Positions 1-6,292 are shown, numbered from the stretch's first letter. The stretch: DNA of 11,973 nt from UBA4729 sp038231175 (GCA_038231175.1 JBBRLU010000027.1:1-11973); one strand, 5' to 3'. The notes: generated by a model from the sequence alone, not told the origin. A program made the numbers and translations.

Positions 1-590
1 GAACTAACAAATTGCAGCGACCAGCCGAACAGCGAATAGCTCCAAACACCGATGATATCTATGGCTCGTTTTTCGGCAAACATTCCAAAAGCAAAAGCTA
101 CAGCCATACAAAACACTAAAGCGATCACTACTAGCTTGTTGGTCTGTAATTCATGTTTGGTATCCGGCTGCACGTTGAAGGCAATATAAATACTAGCCAG
201 TATGAATACTAGACCGATGAGGAATCTTACAGAGAATGTATCTCCCAGAACTACAAAGCCGAGGCAGGCTGCGCTAACGTAATTTAGCATCGTCGCTAAA
301 ACGGCGTTACTAGCTCCCAATCTCTGAATAATCTAATACTGCAGTAGCCAGCTGATCGGAATAAAGATAGCCTCTAAAATAAGGTATGGCCAAGCCTGAG
401 ATTGAGGAAACGATAAAGTGTGGGCGTTAAACGTCAGTGACAGCAAGATTCCCATACTAGCGACCACGCCATAAGACACTGCGCCAATCACGAAAAATAA
501 TTTGCGATCGGTTAGTGATAACTTCCTCGTAAATATAGTCATCAAGGCACTGACGAAGACCTGCGCAATGATGATTATCTGGAATGTCAT
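1..590 (-). pseudogene. EamA/DMT-family transporter, interrupted by an in-frame TAG; runs off the left edge
   Basis: The minus frame opens at the ATG at 590 and encodes hydrophobic segments typical of an EamA (drug/metabolite transporter) half: IIIIAQVFVSALMTIF, a basic loop around residues 22-29, then FFVIGAVSYGVVASMGILLSL. After 85 residues (ending SWLLQY) there is a TAG at 335-333. The same frame then continues open to position 1 with convincing EamA sequence (LGASNAVLATMLNYVSAACL, then LGDTFSVRFLIGLVFILAS and a fourth to sixth membrane segment). The protein before and after the stop fits one continuous fold, so a single nonsense change (for example CAG to TAG) is the simplest explanation. 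TAG ends several intact genes in this window, so routine readthrough is unlikely. A restart at the ATG at 290 would lack the first membrane helices. The substrate is unknown. A sequencing error cannot be excluded. Confidence 0.72.
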
Positions 591-600
591 AAGTCTGTTA

Positions 601-609
601 AGTGTACCA
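601..609 (-). promoter_or_regulatory. Extended -10 promoter of the EamA-like gene
   Basis: On the minus strand the sequence TGG-TACACT lies ten bases before the ATG at 590. It combines a TGn extension with a 4/6 match to TATAAT. No convincing -35 hexamer is present. The expected transcription start is only about three bases before the ATG, so the mRNA would be nearly leaderless. No Shine-Dalgarno sequence is seen. Confidence 0.4.
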
Positions 610-657
610 GTAATGGAATTTGCTAAATTGAGAAGCGCCTTGGTAAACGTTAATAGT

Positions 658-686
658 TTGACAGTGAGCCGTCATGTATTTACACT
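658..686 (+). promoter_or_regulatory. Promoter of the antitoxin-toxin operon
   Basis: A perfect -35 TTGACA (658-663), a 17-base spacer and the -10 TACACT (681-686, 4/6 match) precede the antitoxin ATG at 697. Only ten bases separate the -10 element from the start codon. Transcription would begin about three to four bases before the ATG, giving an almost leaderless message. This also explains why no Shine-Dalgarno sequence is visible and supports the 697 start over upstream in-frame starts. Confidence 0.7.
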
Positions 687-696
687 TGTAGTTACA
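675..696 (+). promoter_or_regulatory. Paired palindromic operator, TGTA-N2-TACA twice
   Basis: TGTATTTACA (675-684) and TGTAGTTACA (687-696) are two copies of TGTA-N2-TACA whose starts are 12 bases apart, close to one helical turn. They cover the -10 element and the transcription start and end immediately before the antitoxin ATG. AbrB/MazE-fold antitoxins commonly bind palindromes over their own promoter, and this placement suits autorepression by the antitoxin or the antitoxin-toxin complex. Binding itself is inferred. Confidence 0.55.
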
Positions 697-963
697 ATGA
701 ATAAATATACTTCTACAGTCATCAAGACAGGCAACTCGTACGCCCTACGCGTTCCCAAGCAGTACATAACTGATGCTGGACTGGAGCTTGGACAAAAGAT
801 TCAAATTACAAACCCGATTAATACCCCCAAGCCACAAGATCGGGCCGCAATACAACGAGCCATTCGTAATTTGCAACAAGTTACCGCTTTTGCGGATATT
901 AAAGATCCGGTTGCTTGGCAGCGCGAGATTCGGCAAGATCGGCCACTTCCCGGACGCGAGTAA
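697..963 (+). CDS. AbrB/MazE-type (SpoVT-AbrB domain) antitoxin
   Basis: This 88-residue protein has an N-terminal swapped-hairpin DNA-binding domain. STVIKTGNSYALRVPKQYI (about residues 6-24), followed by GLELGQKIQI, is the usual beta-strand, GNS, VPK pattern of SpoVT-AbrB antitoxins. Residues 45-88 (rich in Q, R and D, with the motif WQREIRQDRPLPGRE) form the flexible C-terminal tail that such antitoxins use to wrap and block the toxin. The open frame extends back to 502, but the upstream part has no antitoxin character. The ATG at 697 starts exactly at the conserved domain and sits just behind a strong promoter. The PIN-domain toxin begins three bases after the stop, so the two are co-transcribed. 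The protein probably represses its own promoter through the paired palindrome next to its start. It could be named VapB by partner, but its fold is MazE/AbrB-like. Confidence 0.85.
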   Translation: MNKYTSTVIKTGNSYALRVPKQYITDAGLELGQKIQITNPINTPKPQDRAAIQRAIRNLQQVTAFADIKDPVAWQREIRQDRPLPGRE

Positions 964-966
964 TCT

Positions 967-1326
967 ATGGTCTGCTTTGACACGAACGTTATAATTTACT
1001 TAGCTAACGGCACATTAAACGAATCAATCATTACGGCTGAATCAATCGTCTATCCTTCAATCGTCCGAATAGAGTCATTGGGTTACGCTAAGATTCGTTC
1101 AATCGAAGAGCAAAGAATTCGAGAGCTACTCGGCACAATTGATGAGATACCGCTGACGGATGCGATAATCGAACGATCTATTTCGTTACGTCAAGCTGAA
1201 CGTATGAGCCTTGGCGACGCGATCGTAGCAGCTACGGCCATAGAGAATGGCTGTGAGCTTTGGACGGCTAACATAGACGACTTTGAGCACATCGAAGGCT
1301 TACGGTTAGTTAACCCCTTAGCGTAA
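967..1326 (+). CDS. vapC: PIN-domain ribonuclease toxin (VapC family)
   Basis: This 119-residue protein is the normal length for a single-domain VapC toxin. The acidic PIN active site can be followed: D5 in the FDTNVIIYL start, E36 in RIESLGY, D84 in SLGDAIVAATA and D104/D105 in TANIDDF. These residues bind the metal ion for RNA cleavage. VapC toxins typically cut tRNA or a specific rRNA loop when the antitoxin is degraded, but the target cannot be read from the sequence. The ATG lies three bases after the antitoxin stop, so translation is probably coupled. Codon use is A+T-rich like the antitoxin and unlike the genes after 1350, which suggests recent acquisition of the module. All four catalytic positions appear intact, so it is likely active. 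Confidence 0.88.
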   Translation: MVCFDTNVIIYLANGTLNESIITAESIVYPSIVRIESLGYAKIRSIEEQRIRELLGTIDEIPLTDAIIERSISLRQAERMSLGDAIVAATAIENGCELWTANIDDFEHIEGLRLVNPLA

Positions 1327-1337
1327 TCTGGTCGTCC

Positions 1338-1346
1338 TGCTATACT
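1338..1346 (+). promoter_or_regulatory. Extended -10 promoter, leaderless start
   Basis: TGC-TATACT (1338-1346) is an extended -10 element (5/6 to TATAAT) placed six bases before the ATG at 1353. Transcription would start at or next to the A of the ATG. There is no recognisable -35 and no Shine-Dalgarno sequence. Confidence 0.55.
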
Positions 1347-1352
1347 GCGGCA

Positions 1353-1724
1353 ATGCCTGTCAGCCCTATCGTCGTAGTAATCTTCTTGATCGGTATCTTT
1401 GTTAATAGTGTAGGGCGGCTGATCCTGACCCCCTTGCACTATCCGATCGGCTGGCCGCTGACGACGATCGGCTATCTACTATGGGCGGCCAGTTACCTGT
1501 ACGTCACCGTCTGCGCGCTGGTTACCAGGCGGTTCAACGCCCATATTGCCTTCTGGTTGGTCTTTACGGCTCTGGCCCCCGTGCAATACATAGCGGCGCA
1601 GGCCCGCCACGACACTCTGAATCGTGTGACGACCGCAATTTTGATAGTCCAACTGGGCATCGGCTCGTTTATCGAGACTGGCTATTACTTACAGCGACGG
1701 CAGGCCAGGAAGCAACTTGGCTGA
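1353..1724 (+). CDS. Small integral membrane protein, four predicted helices, unknown function
   Basis: I do not recognise a family for this 123-residue protein. Hydrophobic stretches at about residues 5-25, 33-56, 64-83 and 92-113 predict four membrane helices. The short connecting loops carry basic residues (TRR at 58-60) and the C-terminal tail is strongly basic (LQRRQARKQLG), which by the positive-inside rule puts the tail in the cytoplasm. The ATG at 1353 is supported by an extended -10 element six bases upstream. The composition resembles the downstream genes rather than the A+T-rich toxin-antitoxin region. Only 32 bases separate its stop from the oxidoreductase start, but that gene has its own promoter, so the two need not be one transcript. 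The clean hydrophobic pattern makes it a likely real gene despite the lack of a named family. Confidence 0.65.
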   Translation: MPVSPIVVVIFLIGIFVNSVGRLILTPLHYPIGWPLTTIGYLLWAASYLYVTVCALVTRRFNAHIAFWLVFTALAPVQYIAAQARHDTLNRVTTAILIVQLGIGSFIETGYYLQRRQARKQLG

Positions 1725-1750
1725 CATAAGCCTGACGGTATTGCTATACT
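1721..1750 (+). promoter_or_regulatory. Promoter of the oxidoreductase gene, leaderless start
   Basis: CTGACA (1721-1726, 5/6 match to the -35 consensus), an 18-base spacer ending in TGC, and TATACT (1745-1750, 5/6) are followed after six bases by the ATG at 1757. The predicted transcript begins at the start codon. The -35 element overlaps the stop codon of the preceding gene. Confidence 0.62.
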
Positions 1751-1756
1751 GCTGAT

Positions 1757-3202
1757 ATGACTAATTCCTCGGCCTCAGTTCTTCTGTATGATTTGATCGT
1801 TATCGGCGGTGGCTCGGGCGGCTTGACGGCCGCCGAATTTGGGGCCGCCTTAGGTGCTAACGTCGCGCTGGTAGAAGCTGATGCTCGTCTGGGTGGCGAG
1901 TGTCTGCACGCCGGTTGCGTGCCCAGTAAGGCCTTGATCCACGCCGCCCGGCGTTTTCAGACCGTCCGCGAGCAGCTCGAACCGTGGGACGACCTGACCC
2001 GCAGCAGTTTTACCAAAGCCATGACGGCCGTAAAAGCTAGCATCGACGAAGTCGAAGCCGATCACGACAACGACGCCTATTATCAGGCCAAAGGCGTTAC
2101 CGTCTACCACAGCCGCGCGCAATTCACTGGACAAGACAGTCTTTTATTAGCCGACGGCACCAAACTGCGGGCTAAGCGGTTCGTGATCGCCACCGGCAGC
2201 AAGCCGCTGGTCCCAGCTATCCCCGGCCTGGCCGACGGACCGTTTTTAACTAACGAGAATATCTTTGACCTGAGTGAGTTACCGGCCAGCTTAGTCGTGA
2301 TCGGCGGTGGCCCGATCGGCTGCGAGCTGGGCCAAGCGCTGGCTATGTTCGGCGTCCGGGTTACCATCGTGTCTCAAGACGTCCGGTTATTACCGCGCGA
2401 CGAGCCGGAAGCTTCGGCCGCCTTACAGGCCAGCCTGGAAACGTACGCTAACATCAGCCTTATTTTTAACGCCAAAATTACAAAGGTCAGCCACGACAAC
2501 GGCGTGACGGTGCACTACACCGTCGCCGATGCGGCGACTGCAGTCACGGCCGCCCAGGTACTGGTGGCGACCGGCCGGGCAGCCAATACCAAACTGAACC
2601 TTGAGGTGGCCGACATCAAGTACACCGATCGTCAGATAGTTATCAACGACAAGCTACAGACCAGCAATAAGCGGGTCTATGCCATCGGCGATGTCGCCGG
2701 CGGCCCGAACTTCACGCACGTCGCCGTCGACCAAGCCGTGACGGCTACCCAGAATGCCTTGCTGGGGCGTGGCAAAGCCAAACGTAGCAATTCGGAGCTG
2801 ACCTGGGCAACGTTTACGACGCCGGAAATTGCTCATCTTGGCGCTGACGAGGCCAGTCTCAAAAGTGCAAAGACCACCTACAAAAAACAACTGTTAGACT
2901 TTAAAACCATCGATAAAGCCGTCGCCGATACCGAGACGGGCCTGGTCAAAGTCTTGACCGATGCCAATGGCCTGATTTTAGGGGCGACCGTTATCGGTGG
3001 CCCGGCGTCGGAATTGATCGGCTTGATAGCCGTAGCGAAACACGAGGGCCTCAAACTTACGCAGCTCGGCGGTATCTTACAAGCCTACCCGACTTACGCC
3101 TTTGGTCTTAAATTGTTTGCCAGCGGCCTATCGCTAGAAGAATTTACCGGTGGCTCGAAGCGTAAGTATATCAATCTACTGCGTAGATTTACGCTCCGTT
3201 GA
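1757..3202 (+). CDS. MerA-like FAD/NAD(P) pyridine nucleotide-disulfide oxidoreductase
   Basis: This 481-residue class I flavoprotein disulfide reductase has the full domain order. An FAD-binding loop VIGGGSGG lies at residues 15-22. The redox disulfide motif GGECLHAGCVPSK has C49 and C54. A second nucleotide-binding loop VIGGGPIGCELG lies at 181-192. ATGRAANT (271-278) and the FAD-contacting YAIGDVAGG (308-316) follow, then the C-terminal dimer domain from about 348. In dihydrolipoamide and glutathione reductases the dimer domain supplies a catalytic His-Glu pair. Here the matching stretch reads YPTYAFGLKL, so the positions hold Tyr444 and Phe449. Tyr at this place resembles mercuric reductase, but the N-terminal heavy-metal domain and the C-terminal vicinal cysteines of MerA are absent. 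The substrate is therefore unknown: a quinone, a small disulfide or another electron acceptor is possible. The gene starts from a leaderless promoter and its TGA overlaps the ATG of the next membrane-protein gene. Confidence 0.88.
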   Translation: MTNSSASVLLYDLIVIGGGSGGLTAAEFGAALGANVALVEADARLGGECLHAGCVPSKALIHAARRFQTVREQLEPWDDLTRSSFTKAMTAVKASIDEVEADHDNDAYYQAKGVTVYHSRAQFTGQDSLLLADGTKLRAKRFVIATGSKPLVPAIPGLADGPFLTNENIFDLSELPASLVVIGGGPIGCELGQALAMFGVRVTIVSQDVRLLPRDEPEASAALQASLETYANISLIFNAKITKVSHDNGVTVHYTVADAATAVTAAQVLVATGRAANTKLNLEVADIKYTDRQIVINDKLQTSNKRVYAIGDVAGGPNFTHVAVDQAVTATQNALLGRGKAKRSNSELTWATFTTPEIAHLGADEASLKSAKTTYKKQLLDFKTIDKAVADTETGLVKVLTDANGLILGATVIGGPASELIGLIAVAKHEGLKLTQLGGILQAYPTYAFGLKLFASGLSLEEFTGGSKRKYINLLRRFTLR

Positions 3203-4149
3203 TGGCTACCCCGACGCTCAGTGTCAGCCGCGTCATCTTAGCGATCTCACTTGTCAGTCTGGTCATTCAGATTACTGCTAGTGCCTACTTGATACCTAAG
3301 ATTAATCAGCCGCTGCACCTAGGTTACATCGGGGTCGCGGTCCTGTTGGAGTTCTTGGCGTTCGCCGTCTTAGTGCCTTTTGCCCGCATTTTTTACGCCC
3401 GCGAAAAAGCCCGCTTCAGCTACGGTCAAGCCCTGACCTTACTGCTGGCTTCCGAAAGTTTTTCGCACCTCATTCCCTTCGGAGATTACTTCGTGCAGCG
3501 CTATTATTTTGACCGCCACCGCCTGCCCCGTGGCGCACCGTTACGCTATATTACGGTGCTGTACAGTTTTGGCTTGCTCAGCTTAATTGTCTTGTTCTTA
3601 GGCTTCCAAGTCCTAGTTTTTGTGTTATATCCGAGCAAAGTCAGTAATAGTTTCGCCGGCAAGTTTATCTATATTCCGCTAGTTTTAACGACCATGGTCT
3701 TTGGCCTGTATTGTCTGCGCCGCTCGCCGCGGCTGACTCGGCGGGGGCAGGCCTTCTTTACTAAATACTTGGGCAGTTCGCTAGACTCTCCGTTTAGAGT
3801 TTTACAATTTTCTAAGCGCCCATTGGCTGGTAACTTGTTGCTGGTGTCGCCCTTATTGGCCACCTGGCTGCTAGAGGGCTTCGGCTACGTCGCCTGCCTG
3901 AAAGCCTTCAGTGTCCAAGCGCCGATCTTATTGTGTCTATATGGTTACACCTTCGTCAAGATGTTCCGCTTTATTCCGATCTTTCCTGGCGGCGTCGGCG
4001 AGATCGAAACGACTTCGGCGTTATTATTCAGTTCCTATGGTTTCGCGGTGGCACCGATTATTACCGGTAGTATCCTGTTCCGCTTCGTATCCTATTGGTT
4101 CCCGCTGGTTTTAGGTGCCTTATCGGCCCGATCGATAGTACGCCGCTAG
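3202..4149 (+). CDS. UPF0104 / lysylphosphatidylglycerol synthase TM-domain family membrane protein
   Basis: This 315-residue polytopic membrane protein has about eight to nine hydrophobic segments, at roughly residues 9-30, 42-62, 75-92, 115-143, 156-172, 208-233, 240-256, 272-290 and 293-309. The family signature is near the end: FPGGVGEIE (261-269) followed by two helices, matching the PGGxGxxE motif of the flippase-like domain in MprF and stand-alone UPF0104 proteins. There is no soluble aminoacyl-transferase domain, so it is not a full MprF. Stand-alone members are suspected of moving lipids or polyprenyl-linked molecules across the membrane, which is unproven for this gene. The ATG at 3202 shares its A with the TGA of the oxidoreductase (TGATG). 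A TTG at 3199 is also possible but less likely. The overlap predicts translational coupling and equal expression with the flavoprotein. Confidence 0.82.
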   Translation: MATPTLSVSRVILAISLVSLVIQITASAYLIPKINQPLHLGYIGVAVLLEFLAFAVLVPFARIFYAREKARFSYGQALTLLLASESFSHLIPFGDYFVQRYYFDRHRLPRGAPLRYITVLYSFGLLSLIVLFLGFQVLVFVLYPSKVSNSFAGKFIYIPLVLTTMVFGLYCLRRSPRLTRRGQAFFTKYLGSSLDSPFRVLQFSKRPLAGNLLLVSPLLATWLLEGFGYVACLKAFSVQAPILLCLYGYTFVKMFRFIPIFPGGVGEIETTSALLFSSYGFAVAPIITGSILFRFVSYWFPLVLGALSARSIVRR

Positions 4150-4162
4150 GCTGGCTTAGACT

Positions 4163-5005
4163 TTAGGCTTTAGCTTTGGCCCTGGCAAATCTAGCCGTCA
4201 CGACCGTCTTAGCTAATAAGCCGACTTTGACGGCATTGTTGATCCTGACCCTTTTCTGCAATAGCTCGTCGGCCGGAGTGGCTTTCAGTTTGCGGAGCAG
4301 GCGTGAGTAATAACTATAGGCGGCGCTGACCGCCGGCCGGGCGCTGGCCGGTAACTGGGCAATGGCTTGTTTGGCGATCGCAAAGTCGGTCTCGATATCG
4401 GCAATGATGATTAATTTTGCGGCCTCATCAAAAGTGGCGAACGAACTACCGGGAAAATAGTAGCGTTCCAGATCGGCCTGGTCGGCTGCCAGATCACGCA
4501 AGAAATTAACTTTTTGAAAGGCGGCACCGAGAGCCCGGGCGCCTGGCTCCAGGTGTGTATATTCAGCGTCGGTATTCACGAAGACCTTCAAGCACATCAG
4601 CCCCACGACTTCGGCCGAACCGTCGATGTAACGGGCATACAGTTCTGGGGTGTAGTGCTGCGGCGTCGTGTCGAGGCGCATGCTGTAAAAGAACGGCGCC
4701 AACTGTTCTTGGCCGATGTCGTATCGAACGGCGGTCCGGGCAAAGGCGTGGACGATCAGATTAGCGCTATAACCGCTGCTGAGGGCGCGGTAAGTCTCTT
4801 GCTCCAAGCCGTCTAGTTGTTCGGCGGCATCGGCGCCTAGATAAGTGTCGACGATCTCATCGGCAACTCGCACCAAACCGTAAATATTATAAATGTCCTG
4901 GCGGATAGTCTTTGGAAACAGTTTGGTAGCCGTGCCGAAAGACGTCGAATAGCTGTTGGTGACCAAGCGCGATACCTGGTCCGCTACCAGGTCATAGTGG
5001 TCCAC
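4163..5005 (-). CDS. Phytoene/squalene synthase family enzyme (trans-isoprenyl diphosphate head-to-head condensing)
   Basis: This 280-residue protein is of usual length for the bacterial family that joins two prenyl diphosphates head to head into phytoene, squalene or dehydrosqualene. It keeps the family landmarks: SYSTSFG (18-24), the first Asp-rich motif in YGLVRVADEIVDT (D49 and D53), the central GSAEVVGLMCLKVF (129-142), and the second motif in NFLRDLAAD (D171 and D175) followed by the RYYFP stretch. Both Mg-diphosphate sites therefore look intact. The start is GTG, sharing its G with the TAG of the prenyl diphosphate synthase gene (TAGTG), so translation is coupled and that enzyme very likely supplies the substrate. 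No desaturase or cyclase gene is in the window, so the final product (carotenoid, squalene-type or other) cannot be decided. It lies tail to tail with the UPF0104 gene, 13 bases apart. Confidence 0.87.
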   Translation of the reverse strand: MDHYDLVADQVSRLVTNSYSTSFGTATKLFPKTIRQDIYNIYGLVRVADEIVDTYLGADAAEQLDGLEQETYRALSSGYSANLIVHAFARTAVRYDIGQEQLAPFFYSMRLDTTPQHYTPELYARYIDGSAEVVGLMCLKVFVNTDAEYTHLEPGARALGAAFQKVNFLRDLAADQADLERYYFPGSSFATFDEAAKLIIIADIETDFAIAKQAIAQLPASARPAVSAAYSYYSRLLRKLKATPADELLQKRVRINNAVKVGLLAKTVVTARFARAKAKA

Positions 5006-6084
5006 TAACTGGTTCTCCAGACGGCTTTTTGCACGAAGGCTAATAATGATTTTTTAGAGGTTTCGGAAATATCCAAGCCGTTGATAGCCACTTCGGCCGA
5101 ACTGACGTAGTCCTTCATTAACTGCTCGACTTCGGCCTTGGCGCCGCAGGCGATCATAATGGCCCGGGCCATGTCGGCTTGGGCTTGGCTGATGCCGGCC
5201 TGGCCGACTATACCGTGCAGGGTGGCGACTTCCGTCGGGCTGGCCAGATGCAACGTCCGTTGCAGAAGATAGGTACGCCTACCTTCACGCAGATCACCGA
5301 TGGTTGTCTTACCGGTTTGCTGCGAAGAACCAAAGACGCCCAGCAGATCGTCGGCCAACTGGAAGGCGATACCGACACATTTTCCGATGTGGCGTAGCTC
5401 CAACTGGGTTTCGGTATCGGCGCCGGCCAGCACGCCGCCGATCACCAGTGGGATCGAGCAGGAATAGACGGCGGTCTTGAACTCGGCTACTTTGAGACTG
5501 TCGACGTAGGTCGGGTCGTGCAGCGATGCTTCGGTATCGAGTAACTCGCCACCCGATACCGCATAAATGGCTTCGCCGAGCAGCTTGATAACCTGCAGAC
5601 GCTGATCGGCCGGGAAAGAGCTACCGGCCATCAGCTGGTAAGCGTCTGACAGCAGTAAGTCGCCGGCCAAGATGGCACTGCTGTTGGCAAAATGGACCTG
5701 TTCCTCGGGTGCGGCGACAAGCTTGCGGTAGCGTTCCTTATAGATACCGCTGATGTTAGGTTGGCCGTGACGGACAAGATCACGATCGATGATGTCGTCG
5801 TGTACCAGCATCGCAAAGTGCAGTAGCTCCAAGCCCGCGGCAATCGGCAATAAGGCCTGGTAGTCGTCGCCGTCGAGTGCCTGATAGGCTAAGACGCATA
5901 AGTAAGGGCGCATACGCTTGCCGCCGGCATCGTGCTGCCTGGCTATGGCCTCCCAAAGTGAGGCATAGTCGGCGTGCATGTCGGCAGCTTGGACGTGCTG
6001 GTGCTTAAAATGGTCAGCCAGTAAGCTGTTGATGTCGTGTCGAACATCAGCAAGGCTGTGGCAGATAACGGTTGAGCTAGGCAT
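5005..6084 (-). CDS. Polyprenyl (probably geranylgeranyl or longer) diphosphate synthase
   Basis: This 359-residue all-trans prenyltransferase elongates allylic diphosphates with isopentenyl diphosphate in the cytoplasm. Landmarks include GGKRMRPYL (54-62), the first Asp-rich motif HDDIID (95-100), a GEL/D segment (178-183), FKTAVYS (202-208), and the second motif QLADDLLGVFG (242-252), followed by KTTIGDLREGRRT (259-271). The second motif is DDxxG instead of DDxxD. That variant is familiar from actinobacterial GGPP-synthase-type enzymes and need not be a defect. The fifth residue before the first motif is Ala91, with no bulky aromatic there to stop at C15, which favours C20 or longer products. 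The ATG at 6084 is preceded by an in-frame TGA, so it cannot extend further upstream. A TATAAT -10 element lies 36 bases upstream, giving a short leader without a clear ribosome site. The downstream phytoene-synthase-like gene overlaps by one base. Confidence 0.88.
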   Translation of the reverse strand: MPSSTVICHSLADVRHDINSLLADHFKHQHVQAADMHADYASLWEAIARQHDAGGKRMRPYLCVLAYQALDGDDYQALLPIAAGLELLHFAMLVHDDIIDRDLVRHGQPNISGIYKERYRKLVAAPEEQVHFANSSAILAGDLLLSDAYQLMAGSSFPADQRLQVIKLLGEAIYAVSGGELLDTEASLHDPTYVDSLKVAEFKTAVYSCSIPLVIGGVLAGADTETQLELRHIGKCVGIAFQLADDLLGVFGSSQQTGKTTIGDLREGRRTYLLQRTLHLASPTEVATLHGIVGQAGISQAQADMARAIMIACGAKAEVEQLMKDYVSSAEVAINGLDISETSKKSLLAFVQKAVWRTS

Positions 6085-6100
6085 AAAGAATACTGTTCAT
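6077..6100 (-). other. Possible 7-codon upstream ORF overlapping the prenyl synthase start
   Basis: An ATG at 6100 opens a frame encoding MNSILYA that ends at a TAG lying inside codons 2-3 of the prenyl synthase gene. It has no Shine-Dalgarno sequence. It could be chance, or it could deliver terminating ribosomes to the overlapping ATG at 6084. Confidence 0.2.
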
Positions 6101-6107
6101 TAGTCTG

Positions 6108-6126
6108 ATAATCTTCTTAGATTATA
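6108..6126 (-). promoter_or_regulatory. -10 element of the prenyl synthase operon within an inverted repeat
   Basis: A perfect TATAAT lies at 6126-6121 on the minus strand. It overlaps a 7-base inverted repeat, ATAATCT (6108-6114) and AGATTAT (6119-6125), with a four-base centre. No good -35 is seen, which is compatible with an activated promoter. The expected transcript start is near 6114, inside the repeat, so the repeat could be an operator or a 5'-terminal hairpin. Confidence 0.45.
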
Positions 6127-6144
6127 CCTTTGCGACCACCAAAC

Positions 6145-6159
6145 GCCTAAATATTAGGC
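6145..6159 (-). terminator. Short hairpin after the 34-residue small gene
   Basis: GCCTAA and TTAGGC flank a three-base loop just after the TAA at 6163-6161. The stem is only six pairs and no run of T follows on the minus strand, so it is a weak candidate terminator and may be only an mRNA 3'-end or pause hairpin. Confidence 0.25.
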
Positions 6160-6160
6160 C

Positions 6161-6265
6161 TTAGCGCCGAGAGGTCCGGTCGTGGAGGTCGCTCCACTCC
6201 TGCTGCATATCGGTATCTAATGACAAGAACTGTGCTTCGGCGATTTTATCCCAATTTTTCTTCAT
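6161..6265 (-). CDS. Small protein of 34 residues (second of a tandem pair), function unknown
   Basis: The ATG at 6265 is preceded by GAGGA with eight bases in between, a good Shine-Dalgarno sequence. It opens a 34-codon frame ending in TAA. The peptide begins MKKNWDKIAEAQFLSLD, contains a second Trp (W24) in an acidic middle (EWSDLHD) and ends with basic RTSRR. It has no cysteine, signal peptide or membrane helix, so it is probably a soluble cytoplasmic microprotein. I recognise no family. Support for it being real is the ribosome site, its own TATACT -10 element (6298-6293) giving a leader of about 20 bases, and the upstream GTAAGAAATCTTA box at the same distance as in front of the neighbouring small gene. 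Together the two form a repeated regulatory unit. Confidence 0.55.
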   Translation of the reverse strand: MKKNWDKIAEAQFLSLDTDMQQEWSDLHDRTSRR

Positions 6266-6292
6266 AGCGGCTTTCCTCACTTAGTGATAATA

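Noticed and set aside
502..696. Upstream extension of the antitoxin frame to an ATG at 502
   Set aside because: The extra 65 residues are complementary to the EamA gene start, show no antitoxin similarity, and would place the promoter and operator inside the gene.
3199..3201. TTG start for the UPF0104 gene
   Set aside because: It is immediately followed by an ATG that forms a standard TGATG overlap, so the ATG is the simpler start.
4150..4162. Bidirectional terminator between the convergent UPF0104 and phytoene-synthase-like genes
   Set aside because: Only 13 bases separate the stops, and no stem with T-run is present there.
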